DNA of 64,000 bases from Symbiodinium natans (Eukaryota; Sar; Dinophyceae; Suessiales; Symbiodiniaceae): assembly GCA_905221605.1 (NCBI GenBank), contig CAJNDS010000646.1, positions 419,397 to 483,396 of the forward strand, in the 5' to 3' direction. Below, piece by piece: positions 10,690 to 23,900 of the stretch. Both the position numbers and the translations under genes were made by a program. The notes beneath the pieces were generated by a model, which was not told the origin of the DNA, ran no database searches, and saw only the letters and a list, made by a program, of their open reading frames with translations. Every line of letters starts with the position of its first letter. The first letter of the stretch is position 1.

Positions 10690-13080
10690 CCTGAGGCAGA
10701 CCTTGCAGACAGGTCGCTTTGACCAGCGGCTGCGCGCAGAAGTCACCCAAAAGGGCATTTGCTTGCAGCCTGTGCTTGCCGCTGCTGACACGAAATGGCC
10801 AAACCAAAGAGTAAGGCCCTGCAAGAAGCCAGCAGAGACACCGAAGGTGCAGCGCATGGCTCACTGGATCATCACTTGCTGCCTCCTGCAGAGACATCTC
10901 CGCATGCGTATCTTGACAGGAAGTGTCGGCAGTCGGCCCAAGCCTTATCTGGCAATTTCAAGCATCGGCAGCGCGAAAGTGGTTTGCACCATCTGCATCT
11001 GAAGGTCAGGAGCAAGACAAGCCACAGGTTTTGGCCCAAGAAGATCCATTTGACTTGTGCTGCATGTTTGACAGTCATGGCCACACATCTGCCCTTGTCA
11101 GGCTCCTGTTCCAGCACCTTCGTTGACCAAAGCGCGGGTGCTCTTCTCAGAAGTTTGTCTCAGGGCTCGCAGCAGCTCACCACGACGCAATAGCTTTGGT
11201 GTGCTTTGATGGCTTCAACTGGCCGACAGGCCTTGGCTCTCCAGCCTAAAGCTCAGATGCTCGCTTCAGAGTTCATACTTGCAAGCTCGGCGTCGAGAGA
11301 GCGGCCACAGCCTTGTCGTGGAGCTGCTGAGGTGTGAGCTGTTGGCAGCCTTCACAGCTTCGCACTGAGTCCCATTACCATGGCAGAGCTTGGCAGAACT
11401 CAAGCCACCAACCCTGATTCATCCCGATTCAGCGAAATCATCCCCTGAGCCCCCTCTGAGCGACCCCTGGGCCCGCGCCATATGCAAAATGCCGTGCTGC
11501 CCACCGAATGGATTTTGAGGCAGGCCTCTGCCAGAGTGGTCTTGCCCTGGTGTTTCTTCAGATAACACAAGTAAGAACGGAAACAGCATTGCGGTTTCCA
11601 AAGAATATTCCGAGCCTGGAAGACTCCAGACCCTGCGCCTGATACTGTACGGAATCACGGAGCCTATCATCAAAGCACTTTAGAAGGGTCCGCGAAAGAG
11701 CAAACCAGCTCCACCGACGTCGGTGCTGCAAGGATCCAACAAAAGATGAAGCTTTGCTGGCGTTGGAGGGCGCAGCAAATTCTCGACATCTCCAGAGACC
11801 GTCGTGCGCCCTCAGTTTCTGGACCCCACCTGTTTGTTGCCTCGTCATACGAAAGGGGTTCGTCCTGGCGAAAAAGCCAGCAGCCAGCCCTGCACATCGG
11901 ATCGGACTGGGAACCGCGGGGAACGTTTGATCTTGCAGGTCAAGGGTGTTGGCTCCCAGGCAAATCCGCTAGCGCGAGGCGGTTTCTCCAGCGGACTCGG
12001 TGGACCGTTTGCCATGAGCGCAGGAAGCAAAGAAGAGAGAGAGAGAGAGAGAGAGAGAGCCGGCGTAACGGTTTCGCGACCTGTGCGCGGGGGATGGGTT
12101 TCTGCTCCAACCCCACGCCCGCGGGAGAAGGAGAAGGAGAAGGAGAAGAAGAAGAAGAAGAAGAACAAGAAGAAGAGAGGCCGCACGCTTTCAGAAGAAG
12201 CTGCATGAGCTGGCCCGAGCTCCTGCCTCAGCCTTCACTGAGAGCCGACATCAAAAGTTTCATGTCAGCTTTCGTGTCCAATTCTAGGACTCGTCCAGCG
12301 TCGCGACCTCAACGGGGCCTGCACGAGAGCTGAAGACATCTCTCCAATCAAGTGCTCCTTATGTAACAAGCAACTGCAAACGCGACACCTGCAAATAAGG
12401 ACAAGGATCCGGCATATCGTACGGCATGCGGCTTAAGGGAGCATCTCGCAGCGTCTAGCATGTGTTGGTGGCGTTGTGTCTCACATGCGTCACAGCCCCG
12501 CATGCCTTCCACTCTGAATGAGGCATTCCGCAGGCTGGTCCGAAAGGAGCAGGGCCAGATCATCCCCAGGCCAGACTGGAAAACCTCTCAGGTTTGAATG
12601 TTTGGATGTTTGGGCTCTTCCGCACGGCCGTTTTGGACTGCTCACCGTTCATTCAGAGGGGTCCTTCTTAGAAGCGCCCGTGAATTGTGTGATCGCGGCC
12701 CCCGCTATTGCCGCTATTGACAGGTACGGGTTTGAGGCTAGCGAAGCAGGAGCCATGGCCACAGCGTCCGCATGCACATTACGTTGTGATGCCTTGCAGT
12801 ACTCCTTATTCTTCTATCTGCACTGGGCTCAGTGTTGTTCTCTGGCGGACTGCAAGGTCGAGCAGATGCTTGCCGCCTTCGAGACGTTCAAGGAGGAAGA
12901 GCATGTGGAAGCAGATGTAGCCTGCTGACATCGGCAGTGCAGTAGCACCTTCGGGTGCAGGACCCCGACATCTACGTCAACGCGATTGCAATTAAAGAGG
13001 CTCTCCTTCAGACCAAGCCATCCAGGCCAGCACATTCTTCCGGGTGCCGAGGTCGAGTAGCAACATAGTAGGATGGAGGT
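10690..13080. other. Unresolved region downstream of the ligase
   Basis: Several + strand pieces look coding: MAKPKSKALQEASRDTEG (from 10795), EDPFDLCCMFDSHGH (about 11041-11085), VEQMLAAFETFKEEEHVEAD (about 12857-12920) and DPDIYVNAIAIKEALL (about 12962-13010). The second has a D-S followed by a leucine-rich helix, faintly like a carrier-protein phosphopantetheine site, but the similarity is too weak to call. They may be 3' exons of the ligase or a separate unknown gene. Confidence 0.25.
12028..12182 (+). repeat. (GA)n and (GAAGGA/AAG)n purine tract
   Basis: A (GA)n run at about 12031-12059 and an (GGAGAA)n to (AAG)n run at about 12120-12178 flank 60 bases of normal sequence. One frame would encode Arg-Glu and Lys-Glu repeats, so I treat this as low-complexity DNA rather than a gene. 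Confidence 0.85.
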
Positions 13081-13094
13081 GGTCGTAGTTAGAG

Positions 13095-13225
13095 GATACC
13101 TTGCCTATTGAGGTGTATGGCACCACCCAGCCCCACCCTACGATAAGACACATCTTAAGATCTCAGCCCCACCCCAGGATAAATCCACCCCAGGATCTCA
13201 ACCCAACACTAGGATAATCCACCGG
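13095..13225. repeat. Degenerate short tandem repeat
   Basis: An imperfect unit built on cagccccacc...aggataa recurs about four times with changing spacing (ccccaccctacgataag, ccccaccccaggataa, ccaccccaggatctcaa, cccaacactaggataa). It is followed by T-rich DNA without a gene to about 13.94 kb. Confidence 0.55.
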
Positions 13226-13942
13226 AGCTAGTGTTTCACTGTGGCATCTTGTGCATGTGATTGTCTCCATCTTACAAAAACTAATAACACCATCGCTTTA
13301 TTTTAGCATTCAGAACAAGACAAAGTGTATTTGTAAGAGCGTTTACTGACACAGCATGTTCACTTGAAACAAGTAATATCGTTGACTGAATCCATCATAT
13401 TCATCTTTGTCTATCCTGTCAACATCCTCCTCACTTTTTCAAACCGCTAAGCTTACGCGATTCCCATCCAGTAAACACCGTGTTCGCACCTTCGTTATCT
13501 TGTATGTTGCTTCTGAACCTTTCATTTTTCATCAGGGGTAACTCCTCTGCTGCTTCCTACTTTCAACGAAGCCCTATCTTCGATGATGGTTCTACCTTCA
13601 TTGGTTGTCTTAGTTTCTTTGTGAAAAGTTTGCTTTCTACATTCGCAAGGTAAAACAGTTTAACCCATCTTTTTTCGGGTGGTGAGATCAGGCTGTGGAT
13701 CAATGGTTGCTGCTGGGGGGGCGGCCTTGCATGGAAAACATCGTGGAACAGTGCTTTTGGGGTGCAGTTCTTAACGGGCTGGTGAAGAACGTGGCAAAAG
13801 CTGTCGAGTTTTTGAGGGGAACATGGCGCGATTTTGGTAGGTGAGGGCTGTTGGTGTGCTCGTTGAAAAATGGGATGCTGAAGATTTGGGCAAGTGGTAT
13901 GTTGTTTGAGATAGTTCTTGGGAAATATGAGTGGAAAATGAG

Positions 13943-14245
<303 letters not shown>

Positions 14246-14249
14246 TATA

Positions 14250-17200
14250 TGTGAGGTGCCAATAGCCTAAATAGGCAAGGATCGTACAGGCGAAGAGTCG
14301 GCTAGACTCCGTAGCCTTTAGATCAGTGCTGGCGCTGGCCTTGAAATATCTCGACTTTGGCATGTGGCACCACTTGATCCTGAACCGTCAAGTTTGAGAG
14401 AACCCTCCCTATTCCCGTTCGGCAGCCCGCGCATCTCCGAGAGCTTCCCACGTCAAGGCCGGTGGTGTTGGCGCACTAATGGCAATTCGTCGTAGAAAGG
14501 TTCAGATTCAAAGCCAGCCTGCTTGACCCTGAGTCCTCTCCGTGGACTGCAAAGACTTCGCAGACAGCTCAGCCTCCCTTCTCACTGTTTGGGAGCCAGA
14601 TACTAGCATTGCTAGACGATTCCTGGCATGGCAGCATGGCAGTGTGGCAGGTCATCCAGCTCCTCCGTGCCCAACTCGTGGCCTTCAGCCACCCTGCATT
14701 TCAGAAGTCCATCAGGGCTCTGAAGTTGAAAGCCTGTGCCCCAGCTCAGATCATTGCTATGGGAATATTCCCATAAACGGCCTTAGAGGATCCTCTTGTC
14801 TCAGTCGCCATGTGTGAGGCTCCTGATTCGGAGGAGGGCTTCTATCACCTGCCAGGCTGAACTACCTCTGACACGAAAGCTCTGTCAGCGAAAAAGACAT
14901 GTATCCGAGCAAACCGCAGCTTAGACATCGTAGTTGGTGCAGGTCGAGCTCAGCTGGCCCTCACAGTCCAGCGGCTGATCCTGCCCAGGCGATGGGCTTC
15001 CCCTTCGCAACTTAGGATTCACTGGGCCCTGTGCAAGGCTCAAGGCACCTTTGTGAAAAAAGGCCCCTATTAACAAGTTTGAGACCCTTTACTAAATGGC
15101 CCGGCATTGCCCGGCAGGTTTGGCTTCGAAGCAAGCCGGGAAGGCTCGTGGGGCTTTCTCCCAACCCTCCGTGGGTCTTGTGCCTTTGACCGGAAATGCC
15201 TCCCGACCCGCCACCAGGTGTCCAATCCATGATCATGCACTGCGCCCCGTATGCCAACGAGCAGGAGGTCGCATGCAGTAGCAAGCAGGAAAGGAAGGAG
15301 CTTTAGGATAGTTCTGACATACAGCATCTACCCACATGACATACAACGTGGGCAACGCCCGTTTTTCGAAGCGTGCGAGCTGAGCATGTCCAGCGCCAGG
15401 TCGCAATCCTGTTTGATGGCATCAACAGCAGGACCAGACAGTGAATTGAACGCCTTTGGGCCGTCAGTCTTTGGGATTCTTGGGGCTTTCCCTTAAATCT
15501 TGCTCCAGCTGACAGGCTAGGCATGACCCATGCCGCCTGCCGTCGTTTCCGGGACATGGCACGCAGCAGGGCTCCCAGGACATCGACCTGAGTTCGGTGC
15601 AGTTTGAGACTTGGAGCAGACTTGAGGCCTTGCTGCGGGCAGGCCCTCGCTCTTGAGACTCGTGAATTTGAGCCAGAAAGGGCGTATTCCTTGGCCAGGC
15701 CAAAGGCGTCAAAGGCATGACGAAACATGGCAGCCTGGATCTGAGGGCAGATGCCGGGCGGACCTGGCGGTACGGGAGGCCTGTGGTGTGAAAGCGGCGC
15801 TGACGTGTGATTCTGAGATGATGCATGCCGGAATGCCGGAACCAGACACTTGGAGCCAAAGGCGAGTGCCCCAGTAAACCTCACATTTGGTCACGTCCAG
15901 TTGTGCAGAAGCTCAGAAGCCATCCCCAATTCTTTTAGTTGATGCAGTGATTGGACAGAAAGTGGCGAGGCTCCGAGTGCTTTTGAGCAGCATCTGAAGG
16001 GGACAGTTGTCCTCATCCCAAGCCGTTTGAAGTGCCCGGTGCTTGGCGGCTGCAGTGCTCAGCTTTGCTTTTCTTCTTTTTTTGGAAGATCTTACACCTG
16101 CTTTGCTGTCCCGTTGATAAAGAAAGAGCAAGAGGCTGAAAGAGAACGAGTCCAGGGTGCCAGAACTTGAGCTGATGTCCTTCGCTTGTACATCTTTTGT
16201 ACATGCGTGCACAGAGATCTCCAGTCAAGCATGCCCAGAATTCATGACTGGTTTGGAGTACACGTAGAGGCCTTGACCCAAAAAAATCACAGCCTGACTG
16301 TTTAAACGGGCACAATCTCCGCGGATTTGTGCTCACTGTTGCCCACTTCCAGCTATGCATCCCTGTCGACAATACATCACGGAACTGAATTCTTACTTGT
16401 ACCATCAGCTCGTAACAGCTTCACAGGGTATAGAACGTCGCAACACATCACATTGTTGACCCTGTCGACTCTCCAAACAGCATGTGGCATTCTGGAGCTG
16501 AAGATGTAAAAGTGCATGTCACCTGGAGCGGAAGCTTTCTAACGGGAAAACGTAAGACCAAGAAGATCGAGCATTCCAAGTGCACCCCAGAGCACTCCTC
16601 ATGACCCCCAAAGCATTCCAAGACAATGTGTCACGAGCGAGGCCCACCACAAGCATCACCAGCTTCGCATTTCACAAGGATCATGCACACGGCGCCGAAG
16701 GCGCACGAGCCAAGCCCACACGTGACGACAGTTCTGCACTTCAAGAGCAGCATGCGGACAATGCGGACCCTGGCGATTCGTTCCAAGGGGTTACGGTGAA
16801 GGCTCGATATCTTGAGGCTGCATGGAGATTCTGCGCCACACCCAAAGCATCGCAGAGCCACAAAGGCAGCGACAAGATCGCCGCAGAATGCACACGGCGC
16901 CAACAAAACATCCTCGACCATTGACCATGTCGCGCATGTGCCTTGCTTGGGAGAGAGAGCTCTACAGATTCGCCTCGCGCTGCCAGCTCTCTTCGAGATT
17001 CGTGAGTACGCATGAACCAGTGAATGCCGTGTTGGCTGCGCCCCATCTTCGAAGACTACCAGGCTCAGCAAGCAGGGCAGACAACGATCTGTCTTGGCGC
17101 GATGTTCTTGTTGAAGCTCCGCTGTGTTAAGTATTCTCGGGTACTCGTAGTTACTACTTTTGGCCAACTGAGGCTGCTTGTACATTTGCTGCGGGCCATT

Positions 17201-18850
17201 TGGGGGCGGAGTGCCCGTCTAGTGAGGCTGGCATAGAACGTTTAATTGTCAGCTCGGCCGCTTGGACCGAGAAAACGCATTCTTGCTGACGCTCCTGGTT
17301 GTCGTTCCCCTTTCGATTAGACCTGAGTGTGAGTGTGGCTGTTTGCGATCTGTTTACACGAGGTGCCGAGTGATGCCACTCTCCCGCCGTGAAGTGTGGT
17401 TCTTGCACATTCTGAAGGTCCTAAGAGACAGGGTATACTGGACAAGCCACTGTGCCCCTCAGCAAAATGCTTAACGCATTTTTCGCGGGATTGTGACATC
17501 ATCTTGCTGCCCGCACCATGCCAACGTTGTCGGAACATGCCTGGAAGTGTGGAATCATTACCTAAGAAGGCGCAAATACTGACTTCAGCATTGGGGTCCA
17601 TGTGCCATGTGCTATGTGATTGTTCGTGGTTTGTTTTGTGCGAGTCACTTCTTCCAGTGCTTCGGGCAGCATGTTTTTCAAAAGTCGAATCGTAGATCCC
17701 GAGACTTGCCTTTGCACAGTCTCCACGCTAGGCCGCATAAGTGTTGCATCTGAGAGCAGCCTGCCAGTTTCCTAGGTCCCTAGGGGCTTCGGAGGCAGAC
17801 ATCGGTGTGACCGCGAATTTTGGCGCGGATTTCAAGCAGCGAATTCTGTCCCACGCTCATCACGTTGCCTGGAGGGCACGCAAGAAGGAATCGAAGAATG
17901 AAGGTAGGTAGATGGGCATTCATCGCACACTCCCTAGGACTTGCTGTCATGATGTGCTCGTGCAGGAATCAGTATGCTCGCGTACGTACGAGCGGCTCGG
18001 CTCCGTGCCTCAAAGCAATTTCAGTACTTATGAATTCAGTAGCTTGCCGCCGGCAGATGCTGAACGCGGCACGGAACGGTCCTTTGTGAGGAAGCTTTGT
18101 ACAGAATTTCGCGAAGTACAAGAGTTACACAGCGTGTGCTTCGTGCGGGGCGTGGCTAAGCGCAGGCAACAAACTTGCAGTATAAAAACATGCATGGGGG
18201 TGGACATGGGTGGACGAATACTGCCTTGCTAATCTGTACCAGTTCCAGCCACACTCTTTTTAGAACAGCGCACAGCTGTCCAGACAGAGCAAGGCCGTGC
18301 GTTGCAGTACATCATTAGTGTATCGGTATTTCGTTGTGTGTGCATGTAAGCCTCATCATGATTGTGCTGTTTGGTGGCCACTTGCTCCATATGTCACCGG
18401 ACTGCGCGGACAGTCTGTCACAGACGTTTGAAGATGCTGGAATTAATATCGCAGTCGGGCGCCCTTGCTTGTCCAGCCACGTCAGGCTGGCTTCCAGATT
18501 GTGCAAGTGAAACCAAACACTTTGGTTATGCAGCTATTGGCATACAGTGCGGGCCGGAGTTGACACACTGAGAAAGCAACAGTCCGCACTCTTCATGGAT
18601 TCAGCAGCAAGGCGCTTGACAGGAGTGTTTCTAGACCATCGTGCTCTTCGGGATCGATATAAACGTGCCGCTTCACCTTCTCTGCACCTCTGTGCGCAGC
18701 TAAGCAAGAAACGGATGACACCTAAGCACCCGTTGCGAGAATCGCGGTCGCTTGTGATTGGTGGCTCCAAGTAGACTCAGACAGACATGATAGGCAGCAG
18801 TGGGTGTTTGCAAGTCATGGTCAGCAAGGATCTTTCATCTCTGTGATATG
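14250..18850. other. Intergenic stretch, no gene supported
   Basis: About 4.6 kb with only short overlapping open frames on both strands and no domain I can recognise. No tRNA or rRNA signature was noticed. Unspliced short exons of an unknown gene cannot be excluded. Confidence 0.45.
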
Positions 18851-20980
18851 GTGGCAAGGTACCAGCGGCTTTGAAGCACGGTGCCGGTATGTCCAACCAT
18901 GTTCGAGCCGGCTTGGGTTGCAGACCAGGGCTCCTATAATGTGGTACATACTGTCGTGACCATGGTCAGGTATATCAGGAACATTGGCAGCTTGCCGCGT
19001 GTGTGGCAGAGATGTGGATTCTACTTTGACCTTGAAGAAGGTTCCAAGGATGTAGACTTGAGAATGCACCGAGTATGTCAAATCATCGAAACGACGGACG
19101 AGTCGGTTGGAAGAGGTCTGGACGGAGCCGTGATGGCCACACTCATGGCTAGGACGACATGGCTGGATTGGGGGCGATGCCTTTTTTGCCCCGAGCATGT
19201 CCGACAAACATGTTTGAGCCGATTCTTCGCCTCAGGCATCTTTGCCGAGCATTAAGGGGCTATCTGTGGACAAGTGTTCGAAAGGACACCGATGTCTACG
19301 AACCTGGAACGCTCGAGCTTGTAGCTTTGGGGTTCAGGAGGCGAAAGTCAGGCACACCTGTTCCAAGAGAGGCGCTAGAAGATTGTTCCGTTTTATGTGG
19401 GAAGGAAGTAAACTCCGGAGACTCCCCTGGAGCCTGGAAGGCAAGGCCTCTGGTCCTGGCTTGTCCTGAGAGATCCAAGTCGGGTCCCTTCGACAACCAA
19501 CTGCACCAACATCTCCGCTCAAGTTAGCCGTTTTGTTTCTGTGTTCGGAAGTCGGCCAGGAAATATTTGAGGCCAAGATCAAGCGTCTGACTACCCGCTC
19601 ACTCAGATCATTCATGGTCTGAAACCGCTGACTGAGTGGCAGACCTGGTTGGACGATCTTGAGCTGCTCAGAACCCAATTCTGCGGCGGTAAGCAGCTTT
19701 TCGGTGGCTGGTGGCCGCGACAGCTTCCTCGCCCGGCGGGGCCCTGATGGCTTGCTGCTTGCTTGTTGGCGGTCGCCTCATGAGCCTGAGGGTTCTGCAG
19801 TTCTGCAGGACTCAGAGGGTCCTTGTGCTCAACCAGGGCCAGTAGCACTCTTGCGACGCATTGTACCGGCTCCAGGTAGAATCAAACATGATGGGCCATC
19901 ATGTGTAGCAGGTGAGCAGAAGATTGTAGAGTTAAAAACGCCCTTGGGCAAAAAGACCCCTTGTGAACCAGTGCGAAACCATTGTCCGCAAGCGTCGAGT
20001 CTACCTATCCTTCTGAACCGTACATGCGAGTCACCGGGCATCATGGTATCCGAAACTGTCAGCCAAGCACACTACAATTCCGGCTTTCGCAGACAAGCCC
20101 GAACGAATGGCCGTCGGTGAAAGCATGCTGCGCCTGGAATGTTCCGTCAGCTCCCTCGCCGCAGCGATGTGCCCTTCTATACACCTTGCAAGGGGATCAG
20201 ACGAAGCTTTGAGATCCAATCCGACAATCCGAGGCTTTCCAGAACGAAGTCAGTGGAAATCGACTTGCTCAGCAGCCAGGAGGAGGTAAATGACCCGAAT
20301 GACAGCCAGGCACCCAGCGGGAAGGCACCGCACAGCTGATGGCCGTCAAGAAAATGTCGCCAAGCTTTCAAGAGTCAGGAGCTGTCCTCACGCCTCGCAA
20401 GCCGGTCCGCAAGCACGCTTCCTCGCCTGCGAAGATCTGGTCCTTTCCGAGGCGGTCACTCGGTAGACGGCGCCCCAGTGTCTCCAAGTCTCGAATCCTC
20501 GATTTTCACGATGTCTCAGAGCTGTGTACTGTGTTGTAAGGACAAGCAGGGAACGCCAGAAGCGACTCCAGCTTCTTGTCGCCAGGTCCGGCGCTTTAAA
20601 ATGCTAGGAGTGTCGTCGAGTCCAAAAGGTGAAAGTCCAAAAGGTGTAAAAGGTGTGATGCCGCGCAGGCGACATCGGGGGATATGATGGGAAGCGGCGA
20701 AGTGTGAGCGCATGGGTGGTGGTCATCATGTGAAAGCATCGCGCAACTGTCAAAGACACCACCTCCAAATTCATGCCCCCCACGAGGTTCCAAAGCTTCA
20801 GCTCCACCTCCTGGCTCTGAAGTGTGGGTGTTTCCGGCATGCCCCGGTGGAAGACAGACATCCGCGGTTGAACCCTTTGAAGGGCCAGAGTGCGAACTGC
20901 TGGAAAAAAGGGATGATGTCCAGGCCAGGTGCCGGCTAACACTCGACTGCTTGAGGGCTGCAGATGAGTAGTACACAGCT
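18851..20980 (+). other. Possible unknown exons upstream of the SBNO helicase
   Basis: Open + strand stretches include one with SYNVVHTVVTMVRYIRNIG and GFYFDLEEGSKDVDLRMHRV (18881-19255), and a serine/basic-rich one with FYTPCKGIRRSFEIQSDN (about 20175-20230). Their composition is coding-like and the strand matches the helicase gene that follows, so they could be its N-terminal, poorly conserved exons. No family is recognised. Confidence 0.3.
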
Positions 20981-20984
20981 CTGA

Positions 20985-23900
20985 ATGAGTCGAGCAAATC
21001 ACCCGGAGGAGGAGGAGGAGGACGACGACCATCCCAACAAAGCTCGTCTAGTGCTGTTCCGACGCAGTTCGATGCTGGCAGACGGCGTAGGCGCCATCTC
21101 AAAAAGGAAAATCCCGTGACGACTCCACATGACCCTGCTCGCAGGCATTGATCACCCCGATCCCCTTTGCGAGCCGCAAGCGATTCGAGACACAAAGCCA
21201 GAGCCCTTCTCCATGAAGGATGTGGGCTGGGGCTCTTACTCCTACGCAAGGTTGTTACCCCATTTTACCCAATGCCTCTGGCCAGGACGAGATCCGTATT
21301 CCTCTCAGCCTTGTGGAAGCTGGAATGATCTCGTCGCCACAGCTGGAGGCCTGGAGCGCCCTGGTATGTGTGCACCGTTGTGCACCTCTCCCCGTGCTCA
21401 GCGACCAGGCCGTGGCTCTGGCGTCTCGTCGCTTCCTGCTGAGTCTCCCATCCGGTGCCCGTTGTGGCTTCCTGCTGGGAGACGGCACCGGCTGTGGTAA
21501 AGGCACCGAATGACGGATGGGATGGAGTGATGTGGAGTTTAACTTCCTGTCGCCCCGTGCTGAGCGGAGAGAGAGGTCGCTGCATCGGTGCCCTCATCTT
21601 AGACCAGTGGAATGCTGGCAACCGACGCCACGTGCACCGAAGCTGCAGATCAAGTCAGTAGTCTACATTGCCTTTGCAGAGGATTTGGCAAGAAATCATT
21701 GTGGGCAACCCCCCGCAGTGGGACCTTCGGGATGCAGTGGCAGAGAGAGCCTTAAAAAGAGCGCAAGCCCTGAGCCCCAAATCTCGCAGGGCTGGGGCAG
21801 TTGGATGTTTGAATGCTTGAAACACTTACTTGTAGTAAAGCAGCAGATCACTCGCAAAGGATGCACCCGAATGCTCAAAGCCTTGCCATCACCGCCACTG
21901 ATGGGCTCAGGTGGCTCTCAGCTACTGCGGACCTGTACCAAGATGCCTTACGGGATATGCAGGATCTGAGATCTGGAATTCCAGCGGCCTGGCTGCCCTG
22001 GCTTGCAGAAATTTTCGGGAGCATTGTAGTCTCAAAGAGTGTTGTTGCCTTGAGGTGTGCAACTTGGCACGTGTCCGGGCTCGTGGCAAGCTTGACGCTC
22101 CACACACCGCAGACCCAGAGCTCGCCAAGCTTGGCAAGAACAAGGTGCGAAGCGCATCCAAGCGAACTTGCCCTCCCAGCTCTCGAGCTTGCCAGGATGG
22201 AGTCTTGTTCTTGACCTACGCCCTGCTGGTGTCGCCAGGACAGGCGTGCGATGTTGCAAGGTAACCACTGGGACACACCTTGGTCACACACTCGTGCCAG
22301 ACGTTAGAGAATGTGTTTTGTGGCAGGAGGGTCCTCCAAGAACAAGTCCCACCTTTCCCGGTTTCAGCAGCTGCTTGCCTGGCTCTGCCACCGGCAAGCA
22401 AAGGGAGGTGGGCTAATCGTTCTTGACGAAGCCCACAAGGCAAAAAACTTGGATGCTGGAACCCGCTGCGCTGAGCTGGTAGAGGAACTGCAAGAGAAAT
22501 GCGCGAACTGCCCAGTGCTGTATTCGACGGCCACCGGTGCGACAGAAGTATCCCATATGCAATACATGGTCAGGCTCGGGCTCTGGGGAGAGCCCGGAAC
22601 TGGGGAGCAGAATGTGCAGAAGCCGCCCTTCCCCAACTTCGCATCTTTTAGGAAAGTTGTCGAGAGGGGCGGGGTTACAGCGATGGAGCTTGTAGCGGTG
22701 CAGCTTCGCCTTCTGGGCTCCATCTCCTGTCGATCATTGTCTTACAGCGGCACCAAGTTCGAGCTGTGCACGGCTGCCTTGAGCACGGCTGAAATCGAGC
22801 AGCGCCTCAGCCGCATTCGACTCAAGAGCACTGTCTCCTCTACTTAGTTCTACTTGCTGAACGGTGCAGACTGTGTAACAATGTCCAAGCGGATCCATTC
22901 TTGCATTCAGACACGGGTTTGTGCGAAGGGGCCCTTCGTACATCTGACAACTGCCCCATGCCATGCGCGTACATGCCGCAACTGCGCTGCTTGAGTTGTT
23001 GGTGCTAGAAATGGCAGAAGGTACGATGCTGCAGTGGAGTTGTGGTGTGATCTTCGGCAGCACATGGAATTGCTCGTCGATATGGACATGTTCTCCTCAG
23101 AGAAGACGAGACGGATTCTTGAGTCCCAGTTTTGGGCAGCCCAACAGCGCTGCCTGGCTTCCATTGACGTACCGAGTTTGTCGCGATTCACAGGTTTTGC
23201 TCTCACGCACTCCACAGGGCTTTGATTCGACCACAGTAGCGCCTTCCTTTCATGCGAAGTCTGGTGTGCACCTCCCCTCATTCAGGAAATTGCATGTCCG
23301 CGATTCGAGATCCTTTGTTCGAAATCAAGAAACCGGTGCCATCACGTCATTCATGAAATTCTTCGATTCAGTCGGCGGAGGGGGCAAGGATAACGTTCGC
23401 TTTGGCTTTGGCCCTGCCAGCACACTCACTTCGACAACATGCATCCCTGCAACAAGCAGCCGGGAAACCTGCTGATTCTGAAAACGGCGGGGGGGGGGGG
23501 GGGGGGGGAAGGCATGTTGGGGACGTTGGGGAGTGGAGTTGGGGTGTCGAGGTGATAGCTTAGGCTTGCCATAGCTTGCATGGATGCATTCTGTTCGCGA
23601 TGGCGTGGTGGAGTTGGGGTGTCGAGGTGATGGCTTAGGCTTGCCATAGCTTGCCTGGATGCAGTCTGTTCGCGATGGCGTGGTTGGCTCCGCATTCTCC
23701 AGTTTCCCAGCTTAGCGGTTTCCGAAGCCGCAGTATCCAAGTGTTTTTTGCTCGCCGAATGCGTACTTTGCAGCTCCCGAATTTGCGCTGTATAGTTTCT
23801 CGAATCACGCCTTCCCAAGCTATCGAACTGACCTTGCAATCAATCGCAGGGAGTGAATGCGACGCATGTCAATGAGTAGCGTTATGAGGTCCAAAGCTGG

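Noticed and set aside
14300-14316. Second spliced-leader relic (ccgtagcc at about 14310)
   Set aside because: Only eight bases match, which is expected by chance about twice in a window of this size.
20596-21249. 217-aa minus-strand ORF
   Set aside because: Opposite the N-terminal exons of the SBNO gene; composition is that of a shadow frame and no domain is seen.
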